A program made the position numbers and the translations under genes. The notes beneath the pieces are model-generated. The model made no database searches. It worked only from the letters and a program-made list of their open reading frames with translations, and had not been told where the DNA came from. Positions 23,301-32,769 of a DNA stretch of 64,000 nt are shown in pieces. Where the stretch lies: NCBI RefSeq assembly GCF_037126465.1, contig NC_088206.1:34044573-34108572 (forward strand), read 5' to 3'. Numbering within the stretch: position 1 is the first letter of the stretch; every line of letters starts with the position of its first letter. The stretch comes from Ornithodoros turicata (lineage: Eukaryota; Arthropoda; Arachnida; Ixodida; Argasidae).

Positions 23301-23818
23301 GATCCGTGGTAGACGTATCCTCCATTGGGCAGGTCCAGCACAAATTTCTGCCGGATGATGAAGTCCCTGCCCAGGATAACGGGCACTGCCAGGCCAGGAA
23401 GGTGGACGAAGCGCTGCTTTCGTCGTCTCCCATCAAAGCGAAGCCAGAGCACAACTGCAGTTTGTGCTGGAATCACGTCGTTGGAAGCAAGACGTAGGGT
23501 GACATCTGTGGATTGCAATTCCACATTCCGTGATGCGCAGTGCTCGTAAACAAAATCGCCGATAAGGGAGACTGTAGCTCCCGTGTCGATAAGGGCGATG
23601 TAATCTCTCCCCAAAATTCGAACAGCGATGTTTGGTTCCTTGTCCTCGATGTTATCTCGGACAGAAAAAGCAAAAGGAGCTAAAGCGTCTCCTTTTATCT
23701 TGCTGCTTGCAAAGCCAGCTTCTGAATTATCAGGGTCACGGATTGTAACCGTTCGTTCGCTCTTTCGGCAGATAGCCGACGTCGCTGAGCGATTGTTTAC
23801 CGGCGTAGGCTGCGACCG
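20330..23818 (-). CDS. pol: Pol polyprotein (protease, reverse transcriptase, RNase H, integrase)
   Basis: Read by -1 frameshift from gag at 23818, the frame is 1,162 residues with no stop. Aspartic protease: LIDTGATVSLIG near residues 76-87. RT: catalytic YMDD at about 402-405. RNase H begins near 546 with QTDASDYGVG. Integrase: HHCC finger (H-x6-H and CPVC) at about 779-820, then a D,D35E core with Asp 849, Asp 908 and Glu 943, followed by a GPY/F-like region (WDGPFEV). All catalytic residues I can locate are present. There is no AUG at the frame start; the open frame begins just upstream of the slip site, consistent with Gag-Pol fusion expression. It probably encodes an active enzyme set. 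Confidence 0.93.
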   Translation of the reverse strand, partial: RSQPTPVNNRSATSAICRKSERTVTIRDPDNSEAGFASSKIKGDALAPFAFSVRDNIEDKEPNIAVRILGRDYIALIDTGATVSLIGDFVYEHCASRNVELQSTDVTLRLASNDVIPAQTAVVLWLRFDGRRRKQRFVHLPGLAVPVILGRDFIIRQKFVLDLPNGGYVYHGSSGFFPFAVPQDSSSAKQAAATSVEPYPLPTVLGSFHGPEEERRQLEQVLRQFDGVFTEKPGKSSVLQHSIDTGNARPWRCNPRPLSVHKRALLDAALDEMLQTGAVQRSQSPWAFPVVLAPKRDGTARLCVDYRRLNTVTVRDSYPFPSIESIMYSLGNATVFSTLDCSRGFLQIQVAPEDVPKTAFTCHRGLFEFVRMPFGLSNSPASFQRLMDTVLGDAKYNFAMAYMDDVVVFSRNFQEHLEHLSIVLARMKQAGLTINPRKVQLASPRISLLGFMVDGGTITPSDDKLKAIMEYPVPGNVKALQRFLGMVGFYRQFIPNCAELAQPLNRLLRNDTPWQWGEEHERSFRALSHAIANTARLYLPDLNKPFVVQTDASDYGVGAVLLQEHDAILCPVAFASRTLNPAERNYSVTEKECLAIIFALRKFDLYLDGTTFTVQTDHQALSWLQRLRNPSGRLARWALTLQGYSFNVEYRRGSTNVVADALSRAPLPEGGEEGTEAPSQLLAAAQVARDVSSSWGTVVSREQLLDAQRADGLCQRVSQWLAEQDSAGTGTTDGRHDSYLLGEDGILFRYIPQADDDDGSSPFRVVVPRKLRKSFIRYFHDSALAGHSSGRKTYEKSCRVATWPGMRQDVTKYVRTCPVCQRAKPRGGLPPGRLQPIQSNRPWQIVACDVMGPFPRSPRGNQYLFVVTDHFTKWVELFPLRTLTSQRVWERLLDTFCRFGFPAQLITDNATYFTSKVFSDSCAVLGIRHKKTSPYHPQANITERVNRNLKMMLVAFTSQHHRDWDLRLAELAFATRTTVNRSTGFTPAFLNLGREAPFPVENALGLRDGATRPPYSRFAEELRSRLDDAARTARENLDVARLDQARQYNRGRRNLTYSVGDLVLRRTHPLSDASRGFAASLADRWDGPFEVSACSSGLTYRLRRCNTGEETGPVHISDLKTYHLRDPEGEEANVQLPPLDLDQDPVPGPSSRYSLRPRRRRT

Positions 23819-24645
23819 TTTCCCGTTGGCACATTACGGGGGTTTGGTCTTTGCTGCGGACAGTCCCGACGAAAGTGGTCCGGGCTGCCGCACGTCCAAC
23901 AGCCGGCTGGCATTCTGCGTTGCTGCCGCGGAGCATGCCGTTGCTCTTGCGGCCTCCTTGGGGTTTCGCCAGCTAAATAGCCTGGTCGCCCATGATTATG
24001 GGACAGGACGGGTCTGCCAAGGCTCGTTCCTGCGGGGATCGCCCTCTGTTCATAACGGAAGGGATCGGGTGCTAGGCGTGATGGCTCCGCATAATAATTG
24101 CGGTTCTGCTCATCCAGTCCCACTGCAGGTGGGCGCTCAACCGAGGCTGCTCCCGCTGACCACGCACAGCGCGGTTCTAACGCCAATTCAGGCGGCGGCG
24201 GGGGCCGATACTCGAGTTCCGCTAAGAGGTCTCCTTCAATTGAGCGAGCCTCTTGCGCCAGCGCCTCAAGGCTATTAAAGCGATGGGCTCGAAGATAGGG
24301 CCGGTAGCGAGGATGACACTGACGGATAGCCCGCGTCACACGCTGCTCCTCTGTAGCAGTAGGTTCAGCTCTGCTATACAGATCTTGCAAGGCCCGAACG
24401 AATTCTGCTAAGGTCTCATCTGGATGCTGAGTACGCTTATGCAGCTCCTCCAGGATACGATATTCGTAATCCGGTGGAAGAAATTCGCTCTTAAACCGCG
24501 TCTGAAAGTCCTGAACGGACGTAAACCTCGACTGCAGCCGAAGCCAGCGAGCGGCGTCTCCGATCAAAGCAACCTGCAGGATGCGTTGTATCAGGACTTC
24601 ATCCGAGATTCCCATACCAGTCTGATAGGCTGTAAGGTCATTCAA
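23797..24645 (-). CDS. gag: Gag, main part (capsid-like region and zinc knuckle)
   Basis: 282 codons. The N-terminal two thirds has helix-rich retrotransposon-gag features (AARWLRLQSRFTS, FLPPDYEYRILEELHKRTQ, ETLAEFVRALQDLY). A Pro/Arg-rich linker follows, then one CCHC knuckle, CWTCGSPDHFRRDC, near residues 251-264. It ends 47 nt after the pol frame opens; the two frames overlap around the GGGAAAC heptamer. The first codons shown are not the true start: the frame continues upstream to about 24705, where a one-base shift joins it to the segment at 24642-25028. Confidence 0.85.
   Translation of the reverse strand: MNDLTAYQTGMGISDEVLIQRILQVALIGDAARWLRLQSRFTSVQDFQTRFKSEFLPPDYEYRILEELHKRTQHPDETLAEFVRALQDLYSRAEPTATEEQRVTRAIRQCHPRYRPYLRAHRFNSLEALAQEARSIEGDLLAELEYRPPPPPELALEPRCAWSAGAASVERPPAVGLDEQNRNYYAEPSRLAPDPFRYEQRAIPAGTSLGRPVLSHNHGRPGYLAGETPRRPQEQRHAPRQQRRMPAGCWTCGSPDHFRRDCPQQRPNPRNVPTGNGRSLRR
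23818..23824 (-). other. -1 ribosomal frameshift heptamer GGGAAAC at gag/pol junction
   Basis: On the minus strand gag codons read acG GGA AAC, the X XXY YYZ pattern in the correct phase. A -1 slip makes the next codon start at 23818, which is exactly the pol frame. The pol frame is closed by a stop about 20 nt upstream, so the site lies in the only window where a slip would work. The downstream stimulatory structure was not folded. Confidence 0.85.
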
Positions 24646-25028
24646 GAAGTCTGCGACCGACTTGTTATCGGTGTACCCTGAGAAGGTAGGGACCGGTAAA
24701 TTCGCAGGGGCGCTTGTGCCTGCGGCGGCGAAACCGACCCGGCATCAAGGCGTTGTGCCACCAACGAACATAACTCCGTCATGCGTGACAAGAGTTCTGT
24801 CGTTATAGCGGAGTCAAACTGCGGCACTGCAGGCACTGCAGATACCGTAATTGACGTACCTTGGGACGGAGGCACTGCATGTGCTCCTTTGCCCCCGGCT
24901 GGTCCTGTCGGCTCCGAAGGCGCCTCGGTGCCGGAAACCAACCCTTCCTCCGTACGGGACTCCTGCAGCACCGTGCCCGTCCATCCGTTCCGGAGGTCGT
25001 ATCGGCCTCGCGGCGGCGAATGCTCCAT
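24642..25028 (-). CDS. Gag, N-terminal part (separated by a one-base frame break)
   Basis: The ATG at 25028 opens a low-complexity Pro/Gly/Ser-rich region ending in a coiled-coil-like TTELLSRMTELCSLVAQRL segment. The reading moves into the downstream gag frame at a short C run near 24700-24710. I interpret this as a single-base loss, because the run is not a recognised slippery sequence. It would prevent full-length Gag from this copy. Confidence 0.6.
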   Translation of the reverse strand: MEHSPPRGRYDLRNGWTGTVLQESRTEEGLVSGTEAPSEPTGPAGGKGAHAVPPSQGTSITVSAVPAVPQFDSAITTELLSRMTELCSLVAQRLDAGSVSPPQAQAPLRIYRSLPSQGTPITSRSQTS

Positions 25029-25260
25029 CGACTCCTGGGCTCGGGCACCGAGTGGGAGCTGCGAAGCACTCGAAAACAACTGAAACACACTCGAACAAAC
25101 AAAACGCTAGCTCAGAAAAGAAAAAGTGACACCCCGGAAAAAGAACAGAAACAAACCGGCGGGTCCTGACTGAAAGAAAAGAAAAAAACGTACCAAAGGA
25201 AAAATTAACAACGCGTGCTGCGTCCTCCCCGCTGTCGAACGGACGAACTGTGACCCCAAA

Positions 25261-25272
25261 CGTTGGGCGCCA
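25261..25272 (-). promoter_or_regulatory. Primer-binding site
   Basis: Two bases inside the 5' LTR the minus strand reads TGGCGCCCAACG, typical of tRNA-primed retroelements. The same TGGCGCCCAAC occurs at the equivalent point of the 47483-49866 element. The primer tRNA is not assigned. Confidence 0.75.
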
Positions 25273-25274
25273 GC

Positions 25275-25535
25275 TGTGGAAAACCCGTGTTTCCACAACC
25301 TCGGGGCGTCAGTCCGTCCGTTCCGTCGCCAAGGAAGACACAGCAAACGAAAAGGGTTCAAACAACAAACAAGGTTTATTCCATACCTCTGACAACAGAT
25401 ACGGTCGATACTCCCAGAGTAACCCCAGCCTCAACTTCCCACCCGCTTATATCATATCGAAGCACACAATCAGCGCCCCCTTCCTGATGGGCGTACTCGT
25501 GACCGACGCGCTTGTTATCGACATAGGTCGCGATA
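25275..25535 (-). repeat. 5' LTR of the Ty3/Gypsy element
   Basis: 261 bp, followed on the outside by the GCAC duplication and then AAGTGCGCGCAATTTTT, which continues the arm sequence. Confidence 0.95.
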
Positions 25536-25539
25536 GCAC

Positions 25540-27465
25540 AAGTGCGCGCAATTTTTCGCTGCTCTCTTCCTCAAATCACCGATTTTACGCAGAAGAAAGT
25601 CGCATGGTGCAGCTGAGAAGAGGGTTTCTCTGATTGTTTGTTAGATGTTGTTAGGGGCTCGGTATGTTAAGGAAGTCAGCTGTTAAAGGTATCCGTGAAG
25701 AAATGCTTGCATCTGAGTGCAGGATAGGAATTCCTGAAGCACGGCACCCTCAGTGTAAATTAATTATTTTGGATGTGAGTCTGCTTCACTGCATGACAAG
25801 GCTGAAATGAGAAGAGAGAAAAAATGGAGCGCTTCATTAATAGCGGTCCAAGCAATAGGGCAATTATAGTTTCCATAGAAAGTAGAATTTTAATGGGCTC
25901 GTAAAATTATAGTTTTGTAGTAGTTCTTCTAAACTGCAATGCAAGGTAGAAAATCATTAATATGGTGGTAATGCCATCATGTTCCCGTAAAGGTGTTCTG
26001 TGCCTTGTGCTTTGGCGTGCGCGAATGGAACTTTGCTCCCCGGCTTCCGCGCCTTTTTGCTCGCAGGTGTAGCCTCAGACAACGAATGTATGAGCATAGA
26101 AAGGGTCATGTATTACATAAGCCTGGAGGTGATGTGGAGTGGACTCACTTATTATTTTAAGGAGCAGTGGTAGTTTACTGTAATTCTAATGACCATGATG
26201 AGCCTTTGGGGTGAAAATCGTTAATATGCAGGGTGCTTTTTTGTTGAATTTTAATGAGAGAATGAATGTCATTAAGAGTAGGACAAATGAAATAACCTTG
26301 CGATTCAATAAATAATAGGAGTCTTTGCCGCTGTCTTCTTCTTCCTCTGCAGACAGGATGTGATGACGTCACGCAGTCTGTAGCAATGCATTGACCGTTA
26401 CTGGAAAAAAGTGTAGCAATAGAAAAATGGTGTGTATTGTCCTGGACGGATTTATGATGAGCCCTGTTTTTGAATAAGAAGTGTGCGTGTGAGAAGAAGC
26501 GTGCGAGAATAAGTGCGTGTGCTTAGAAATAGTTTGATGCTGGTTTTCTACTTTGTTTCTTTTCGCTTTCCCCCCCCCCTTGTTGTCTAACAAACATGCG
26601 CTGACATGTCTGGGCCTGTTCTGGCATGCTTTCCTTCTACATGTAGTTTTTTCTTTTTGTACAAGGAATATTCTTGACGATGAGGATAGTGCTGCCTTGA
26701 ATGGGAGTAGAGCTATTCTTAATAATTTTGCGATTCATTTAGTTCACAGAGTAACCGCGAGGGGGACAGGTGTGTGACTTTATTCAGGACGAACAAAGCG
26801 TCATTATTCACTTAGTTGCATGGCTCTCGGCTGGGATGGACATGTCTTGTTGAACCATTTTTTTTCACTGTACAGCAAGACTTTGGGAATGAAATGCTAC
26901 AATCGCCTCGTGTCTATGGTGTTTTTCTGCAATAGTTCCCTATGCAATCATTATAGTAGAATAAAGGAAATAATCTAGGGATAGTGATTCAATAAATAAC
27001 AGGTCCCCTGTCTAGAGCGTACGCGTCCTTGAGCCACGCACCTGCATGGTGACGTCATACCGCAACAGTATTGTTTCAGGTTGACCTTGTCTAGAGGAGC
27101 ATTAGTGGAAAAAAACAGTGTAGCCCTGAGACAATAGGATGACGTCACGACCAATGAGAATGGCCTGCAGGGGGCGCAAGGATTCATTTCTCTCTTGAAC
27201 ACTGACGGGTCTGGACACGTAAATTCTGCCCCTGGTAATTGCGTTGGCCGTCAGTGGAAGAGCGTAGCTTCGGTGGGGATCTGTCTGCATCTGATGGGGT
27301 GCGGATGTGTGGTTCGTCACTGGTGAATGGTGTTCGACGATGCAGGTGGATTTTGTGACGAGTGGATTTACAATGGAGGAATGCTGTGAACGTGAAGAAT
27401 GATGGTGAGTGTCTTTTCACTCTGTTCAAGTGTTTGTTTTCCTCTGTTGCCCAGCAGTCGTGCAA
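25540..27465. repeat. Right arm of the inverted repeat, segment 3
   Basis: Reverse complement of about 1-1882. A CRE lies at 26364-26371. The small ORF seen in D1/D2 is broken here by a stop in GAAATGAGAAG (about 25805-25815), which supports a non-coding nature. The segment ends at GTCGTGCAA (27465), opposite base 1. Confidence 0.9.
27050..27180 (+). promoter_or_regulatory. Promoter-like module, arm copy 2
   Basis: TGACGTCA at 27050 and 27140, CCAAT at 27151 and CTGCAGGGGGCGCAAG at 27165-27180. It is the mirror copy of the module at 285-416, but here both CREs are intact. Confidence 0.4.
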
Positions 27466-28773
27466 TTTGTCCTGACGTGTTCTGACATGCCCCGACATGC
27501 ATGCTTTCCTTTGTTGGCGCTTTGTATTTTTTCCTTTTTGACAAGGAACATTGTTGTCTTGACGATAGTGCTGCCCTGAGTTCTGCGCTCCTGGTTACCC
27601 GTACTCTGTGTTGATATGTTGAGTGGCTCGTCCTCTTATTTGCCGTTGATGGAGTTACGTGTTAGGATATTTTGTTATTTTGCAAGTCTCATTTAGTAAG
27701 ACTTTGGAATTCCTACAATCAGCTTTTATGCATGGTGCTCTTCTGCAATAGTTTCCTATTCAATCGTTATAGAAGAATAAAGGAAATAATCTTGGGATAG
27801 TGAATCAATAAATAATAGGTCCCCTGTCTAGAGCACGCGCGTCCTTGAGCCACGCAGGTGCATGATGACGTCATACTGTGGCTTCACTGCAGATTGACCT
27901 TGTCTAGAGCAGCATTAGTGAAAAAAAACAGGGTAGCCCTGAGACAATAGGATGACGTCACGACCAATGAGAACGGCCAGCAGGGGGCGCAGGAATGCTC
28001 TTCTTTCTTAGCCTCTCGGAGGTGGTCGCCCCAGAGGGCGCTAGAAGCGCGCATGCGTGGTGGCCGCGGAGTGGCGTCCCAGTCAGTTTCTCGCTGGCTG
28101 CCGCGGAGAGCAGTCGCATCGGTCTGCGATCCTGCTGTGGTGAGCTGATTTGTTGTGTAACTAATGCTTTCGCCAACTTTCTTCCCGCGTTGTTTGCGAT
28201 TTTCGTGCCAGTGCACGTCGGGTGCTGGTTGCTATTGTCCGGGCATCCCCGCCATTTTCTATCGGGAACGGGAGTAGCACTGGCGTGATTCCTAATAATT
28301 TTGTTGTGAGATTAGTTGAGTAGGTACCCGCTAGGCGATGCAGCTGCGGGGCTTTATACAGGAGAAAAAAAACATTACGAGTCAGTTTTCTGCCTGCCTC
28401 TCGGATGGAGCAGTCGCATCGTTCTGCGCTCTTGTTGTGGTGGGATCATTTGTTGTGTAACTAATTCTATTTTCTTGTTACCTATTGATGGGTTGCATAC
28501 TCTTGCTTTCCCAGCTTCTGTATTACGAGTGTTTTTCTCCTTGTATGTCCAGAGCTGTCCTAACCTGCCCAGACATGTCATGATGACGTCATAGCTGACG
28601 TCACAGGATGTCCGGAACTTGTGGTCATAGCTGCGATGCTTTGCAACCTGCCTGTGTGCTCCGTCGCCCGGCGATGGTCAGCGGACTTTCCGGGCCGCTT
28701 CCTTCAAGATGGCGTCGTTGATCTTCAACTAAACTCCTTCTCTCCACTCTATCTCTACCAATTTTTTTTTTTA
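27466..28773. repeat. Further diverged copies of the arm units, with a third promoter-like module
   Basis: 27480-27600 repeats 26600-26710 and 27770-28000 repeats 26950-27190, so the arm unit is reiterated about 800 bp further out. The third module has CREs at 27866 and 27953, CCAAT at 27964, a consensus CTCF-like CCAGCAGGGGGCGC at 27977-27990 and an NRF1-like GCGCATGCG near 28048. A 5'-exon-like block (CAGTCGCATCGGTCTGCG, then GTGGTGAGC) at about 28109-28143 is duplicated at 28408-28445. Two CREs 12 bp apart lie at 28584 and 28596. No protein-coding gene is supported. Confidence 0.6.
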
Positions 28774-28945
28774 TGGACACAGATTGTCCGCAGCGCACAG
28801 GGTGGTCTGGACACGTCCTAGATGCTCCCCAATTAGTGTGATGACTCCCTGGAGGGTCCTGATTAATGTGGGGGGTCCCAATTAGCTCTAATTGCTAATT
28901 AAACGTGTCCAGAAGCCTTGTAGCGTTGCGGACAGTCTGTGTCCA
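28774..28945. repeat. MITE with about 43-bp terminal inverted repeats (172 bp)
   Basis: TGGACACAGATTGTCCGCAG at the left end is the complement of GTTGCGGACAGTCTGTGTCC at the right. The pairing continues to GGTCTGGACACGT / ACGTGTCCAGA. The target duplication is unclear. It abuts the 5'-truncated start of non-LTR copy A. Confidence 0.8.
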
Positions 28946-31588
28946 GTCATTACTACTCGGAAGAAGTTTAAAGGAGAACCCTCCAGTTCGGAACCCACTT
29001 GAAGCTCTTGCGCTCCTAACATCTACCTCGGAGAAAGAGGTGGCCAGGGAATTCTGCCGTGTCATTACGAAGGGAGCCAATGTAACCAGCACCGAGGACT
29101 ACCTACCACATACAGCCCATGTGACATCTATTCTCGAGCATGCCAACCCAGCAGCTGTCCCTGCCTTTGATATGGACTTCTCCGTGGCAGAACTTGCGTC
29201 AGCAATTTCAGCTGCATGCAAGAAGTCGTCTCCAGGCCCGGACGCAATTTCATACACAGTGGTTCGAAACCTTGACCCTACTTCCCTTCAGGCCCTGCTG
29301 AACATCTGCAATCACTCGTGGAGGCATGGACAGGTTCCTAGGCAGTGCAAAGCCGGCCAAGTGGTACCGTAGCTAAAACCAGGAAAACACCCATCCCAAC
29401 TGGCATCATTTCGCCCGGTAACTCTGACCAGCTGCTTGGAGAAAGTTATGGAAAGAATGGTCTTGCGTAGAATTGAGTGGTGGCTCGAAAGCCGTGCCTT
29501 CTTCCCTCAAGAGCAAGCTGGGTTTCGACGGCACCGCAGTTTGAAAGACTCTGTCCTCGACTTGGTCACGTCGGTGGAAGAGGCACGACGAGGCAGGAAG
29601 ATCTCGGCGGCGGTATTTCTTGATGTTAAGAGAGCATATGACACCGTTAGCCATCCATCAATCTTACATGTTATACAGCGCTGCGCTCTCACGTACAACG
29701 TTGCTTTGGATAGCCGATTTCCTCAGTCAACGAGGTATTTTCGTCCGGACAAGACAAGGCGACACAGAGCAATTCCCCATCTCTCAGGGGGTACCACAAG
29801 GAAGCGTCCTAAGTCCGCTCCTCTTTAATGTCGTTATGGCGGGCATTGGAACCTGCATTCAGCGGAAAGTCAACTTGTCCCTGTATGCCGATGACATCTG
29901 TGTTTGGACTACAGGCACTTCCCGTCCAGCACTCCGTCAGCGTCTTCAGCGCACGTTAGATGCCATTCGCCTCTACTTACTCCATGCAGGAATGGAGATA
30001 TCCGTAGAGAAAAGCGCAGTTCGAGCCTTCCCGCGCAGACATGCATAGATATCGCCTGTATATTGGTGGAAGCCCACTGGAGCAGGTGACACATCACAAG
30101 TTCCTCGGCGTGACCCTATCATGGAATTTGTCGTGGAAGCGCCACATAGACATCATTGAACAGAAAGTCCAACGCTGGGTCAACGCGATTCGTCACTTCG
30201 CAGGTATGAGATGGGGGCGAGAAGAGAAGGATCTCCTGATGCTGCACAATGCCCTGGTTCGTGGCTCAGTGATTTACGGCCTTCCCGTCCTGCACGGACT
30301 TCCTCAGACACTGATTCAAAGGATTCGAGCCATGCTAGCGCGTAGTCTTCGGGTATGTCTCGGGGTCCCGCGAGGCGCTGAAACCCATCTAGTAGTGGCT
30401 GAGGCCAGGGACATACCCATTGAGGTTATCCGTACTCGGGAAACTGCACGCCACTATCTGCGTCTACGTGCCCATCATAACCGTCACACTCTGATTCGCA
30501 AGCTTCACGATAGACGGAACGCGACGCTTCATGCTGCTGTGACATCATGCAGACCTCATATCCCCAAATTCATAGTCGACCAGACGGCACCCAAAGTGCC
30601 TTCATGGACGTTGCCACCGCCGCCTGTCACTGTCTCCATCCCCGGCTTTAAGAACAACAAAAAGGACTATCCTGATTTTATTCTTAGGCAACTTACCCTT
30701 GACTTCATCGAGGCTCAATACCGCAACAGTATTGCTGTATACACGGATGGATGGTCGACCAGGGACACTTCATCTTCAGCCTTTGCCATTCCATCAGGGT
30801 TTGTTACACGTGGGTGTCGTCTATCTCGCCGTACCTCATCGACATCCGCTGAACTCTATGCTATCTTGTTATTCTTGACATATGCGGAAGGCTGTGAACC
30901 GCGGCACTGCGTAATTTACACAGACTCCAAAGCAACTCTCCTGTGCATTAAAAACATGGGCATCCGCGGTTCCCTTGCCTCAGTGGTGATAAACATCCTG
31001 TGCGCCCTGAAGTCCCTACAAGATCGCTCCCACTACGTTGCCTTTCAGTGGGTTCCAGGGCATTGCGGAATAACTGGGAACCACGAGGCCGACGCTGCAG
31101 CTGCCGCTGCACACCAACAACGGCCTTCTATGCCCATTATACTCTCGAGAGGAGACAGAAGATCCCTCCTCAGGCATTTGTCCGATTCCTGGTCTACCCT
31201 ACACTGGCAACAGGACATTCCAACTATGTCCTCTTTGGGAAATGGGGACCCAACGCTGTCATACCGGCTGCCTGCAAAGCTTCCTCGTCCTCTGAAGTCA
31301 CGCATCCACAGGCTACGTCTGAATGTGGCCTTCACTCCGTCCTACCGATACCAGCTAGGCTGTGAGGCTAGCCCTATGTGCAACGAGTGTGGCGTACTTG
31401 CCAACGTTGAGCACATACTCCTCCGCTGCCGGACCTATGTCAACGACAGGCGTACACTGCAGTCACAGCTTACCACCCTTGGCTGCCGCCCCTTCAACTT
31501 GCCGACCATCCTCGGCCCTTGGGATACCGCGGCCGACTCCAGGGCGGCCTTACGTCACGTGGTTGACTTCTTTGAGGCGCAAACCTAA
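28946..31588 (+). pseudogene. Non-LTR copy A: broken ORF2 (RT, RNase H, C-terminal zinc knuckle)
   Basis: The endonuclease is missing (5' truncation). The RT begins near 29050; SSPGPDAISY, the fingers region with FLDVKRAYDTV and the palm YADDICVW (about 29887) are visible. Breaks are an in-frame stop near 29370 and frame changes near 29690 and 30045. From 30041 a continuous 515-codon frame carries the RT thumb, then RNase H (VYTDGWS; IYTDSKA; WVPGHCGITGNHEAD, all catalytic-type residues present), then CNECGVLANVEHILLRC and TILGPW. APE-type elements with RNase H belong to the I/LOA/R1 assemblage; finer placement needs a tree. Confidence 0.85.
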
Positions 31589-31808
31589 AGGACTCATTAT
31601 GACCCCAGCAGCGCCCTCGGACATTCCCACCATCACGGTCACGTCCAGCATCGTCATCGCCACTTCGATCATTCCCGTCATCTCTCATCGTCATCACTCA
31701 TCATTGTCACCACTCACATTAGACCCCTAGCTATGGGGTAGCCTTCCACTCCGAGAGTGGAAAACCTCCCCACTTCATCATCACAATATATATGTTGTTG
31801 TTGTTCCC
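31589..31808 (+). other. 3' UTR and (TTG)n tail of non-LTR copy A
   Basis: It contains TAGCTATGGGGTAGCCTTCC and CCTCCCCACTTCATC and ends in ATATATGTTGTTGTTGTT. The 11745-12228 fragment ends in the same way, so a short TTG repeat rather than poly(A) is the family tail. Confidence 0.75.
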
Positions 31809-32769
31809 CGGACAGGCAATTCAGAAGATGTGGGTTCGAGTCCCACGGCTGGCTAATGTTTTCAGTGACTTCCATCTTTCATCATTACTTGATCTGTTTG
31901 ATGGGAAAACAGTTTGGTATGGTTGCTTTGCCTGTGTGGTACACTGAAAGAACTCGGCTTTACCAAGTGAAACATCCACAAGGACATCATCATATCCAGG
32001 AGGTCGTGTGTCCTTCCTGCACAAATGTGATGATTTGAAACACAGTTTTCTGTCTTAGCGCATGTCCTCTGTGTAGGGTGCTCGTGAAAAATCCACATTT
32101 CCGCAAAGTGGGATTTACGAATTTGTAGAATCCAGAAAGAAAACTAGGGTTGGGTACCGGAAACGAGAAATTGCAATTACCGAAATTTAGCAGGAAACGG
32201 AAATGGAAACAACAAAATTGTTTTAGCGTCCACTACCAGAAACCGAAACTGAAACGAAATTCAGTCCAAAAACTGAATTGCCCTTTCTCGGGCCTCTTCA
32301 ATTGTGAGTTCGATATCCTCGCCGTGGGTCTCAAACAATTCCTATACCGTGACCGCCTGTCATGTCCTGGTGCAAAAAGGCCAGGCAATAACCTACATGC
32401 CTCCACATTCCTCTAGCTCCAACGTTTCTGTTTTCTAAACACATTTTAACTTTACTATCTACGTTGGCCATCAGAAGCGCGCTCAGATTCTTTGCGATCC
32501 ACGACCCAATACAAACACCCCTCTTCTGAATGAAAAATTTCCCCTTTGGTTGAGTCCAAGTTCCTGTGAAGAACAACACGACAAATTCTGAAACCTCAGC
32601 GCAACAAAGTGATCGATGCTTTCTTCTACAATTTGCATTAGGGCAATCACCAATCCTTACACAAGGTGTCTCGTATACGGCACCCATGTCACCACCTTCG
32701 TGATGTTACGCAGCATTGCCCTTCTTCGGCGTACGCCGAAGCTGTTCTGCGCCTACAAGGACAAATCCC
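31809..32769. other. SINE relic and unassigned sequence; no gene seen
   Basis: At 31834-31851 GTGGGTTCGAGTCCCACG is a perfect tRNA T-arm (B box). It is preceded by a decayed head and followed by a SINE-like body, so this is a truncated tRNA-derived SINE on the plus strand. The rest (about 31900-32769), including a purine-rich GAAACGGAAATGG-type repetitive stretch at 32155-32275, has no recognised coding content. Confidence 0.5.

Larger units (their letters stand above)
19335..25535 (-). mobile_element. Ty3/Gypsy LTR retrotransposon with accessory third ORF, 6,201 bp
   Basis: Two 261-bp direct repeats (19335-19595, 25275-25535) differ at one visible position. The target duplication is GCAC (19331-19334, 25536-25539), and the empty site survives in the left arm near 1882. 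Element order on the minus strand is 5' LTR, primer-binding site, gag, pol (protease-RT-RNase H-integrase), ORF3, polypurine tract, 3' LTR. Pol is uninterrupted and integrase lies after RNase H, as in Ty3/Gypsy. Gag carries a single frame break near 24700. The near-identical LTRs indicate a recent insertion. Confidence 0.95.

Noticed and set aside
19335..25535. Endogenous retrovirus with env
   Set aside because: The third ORF has no signal peptide, furin-like site or membrane anchor, so env is not supported.
25263..25633. Plus-strand ORFs over the LTR
   Set aside because: They run antisense through the LTR and primer site of the minus-strand element; no domain.
1..27465. Assembly mirror artefact
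   Set aside because: The arms differ by scattered substitutions and by two arm-specific insertions with target duplications.
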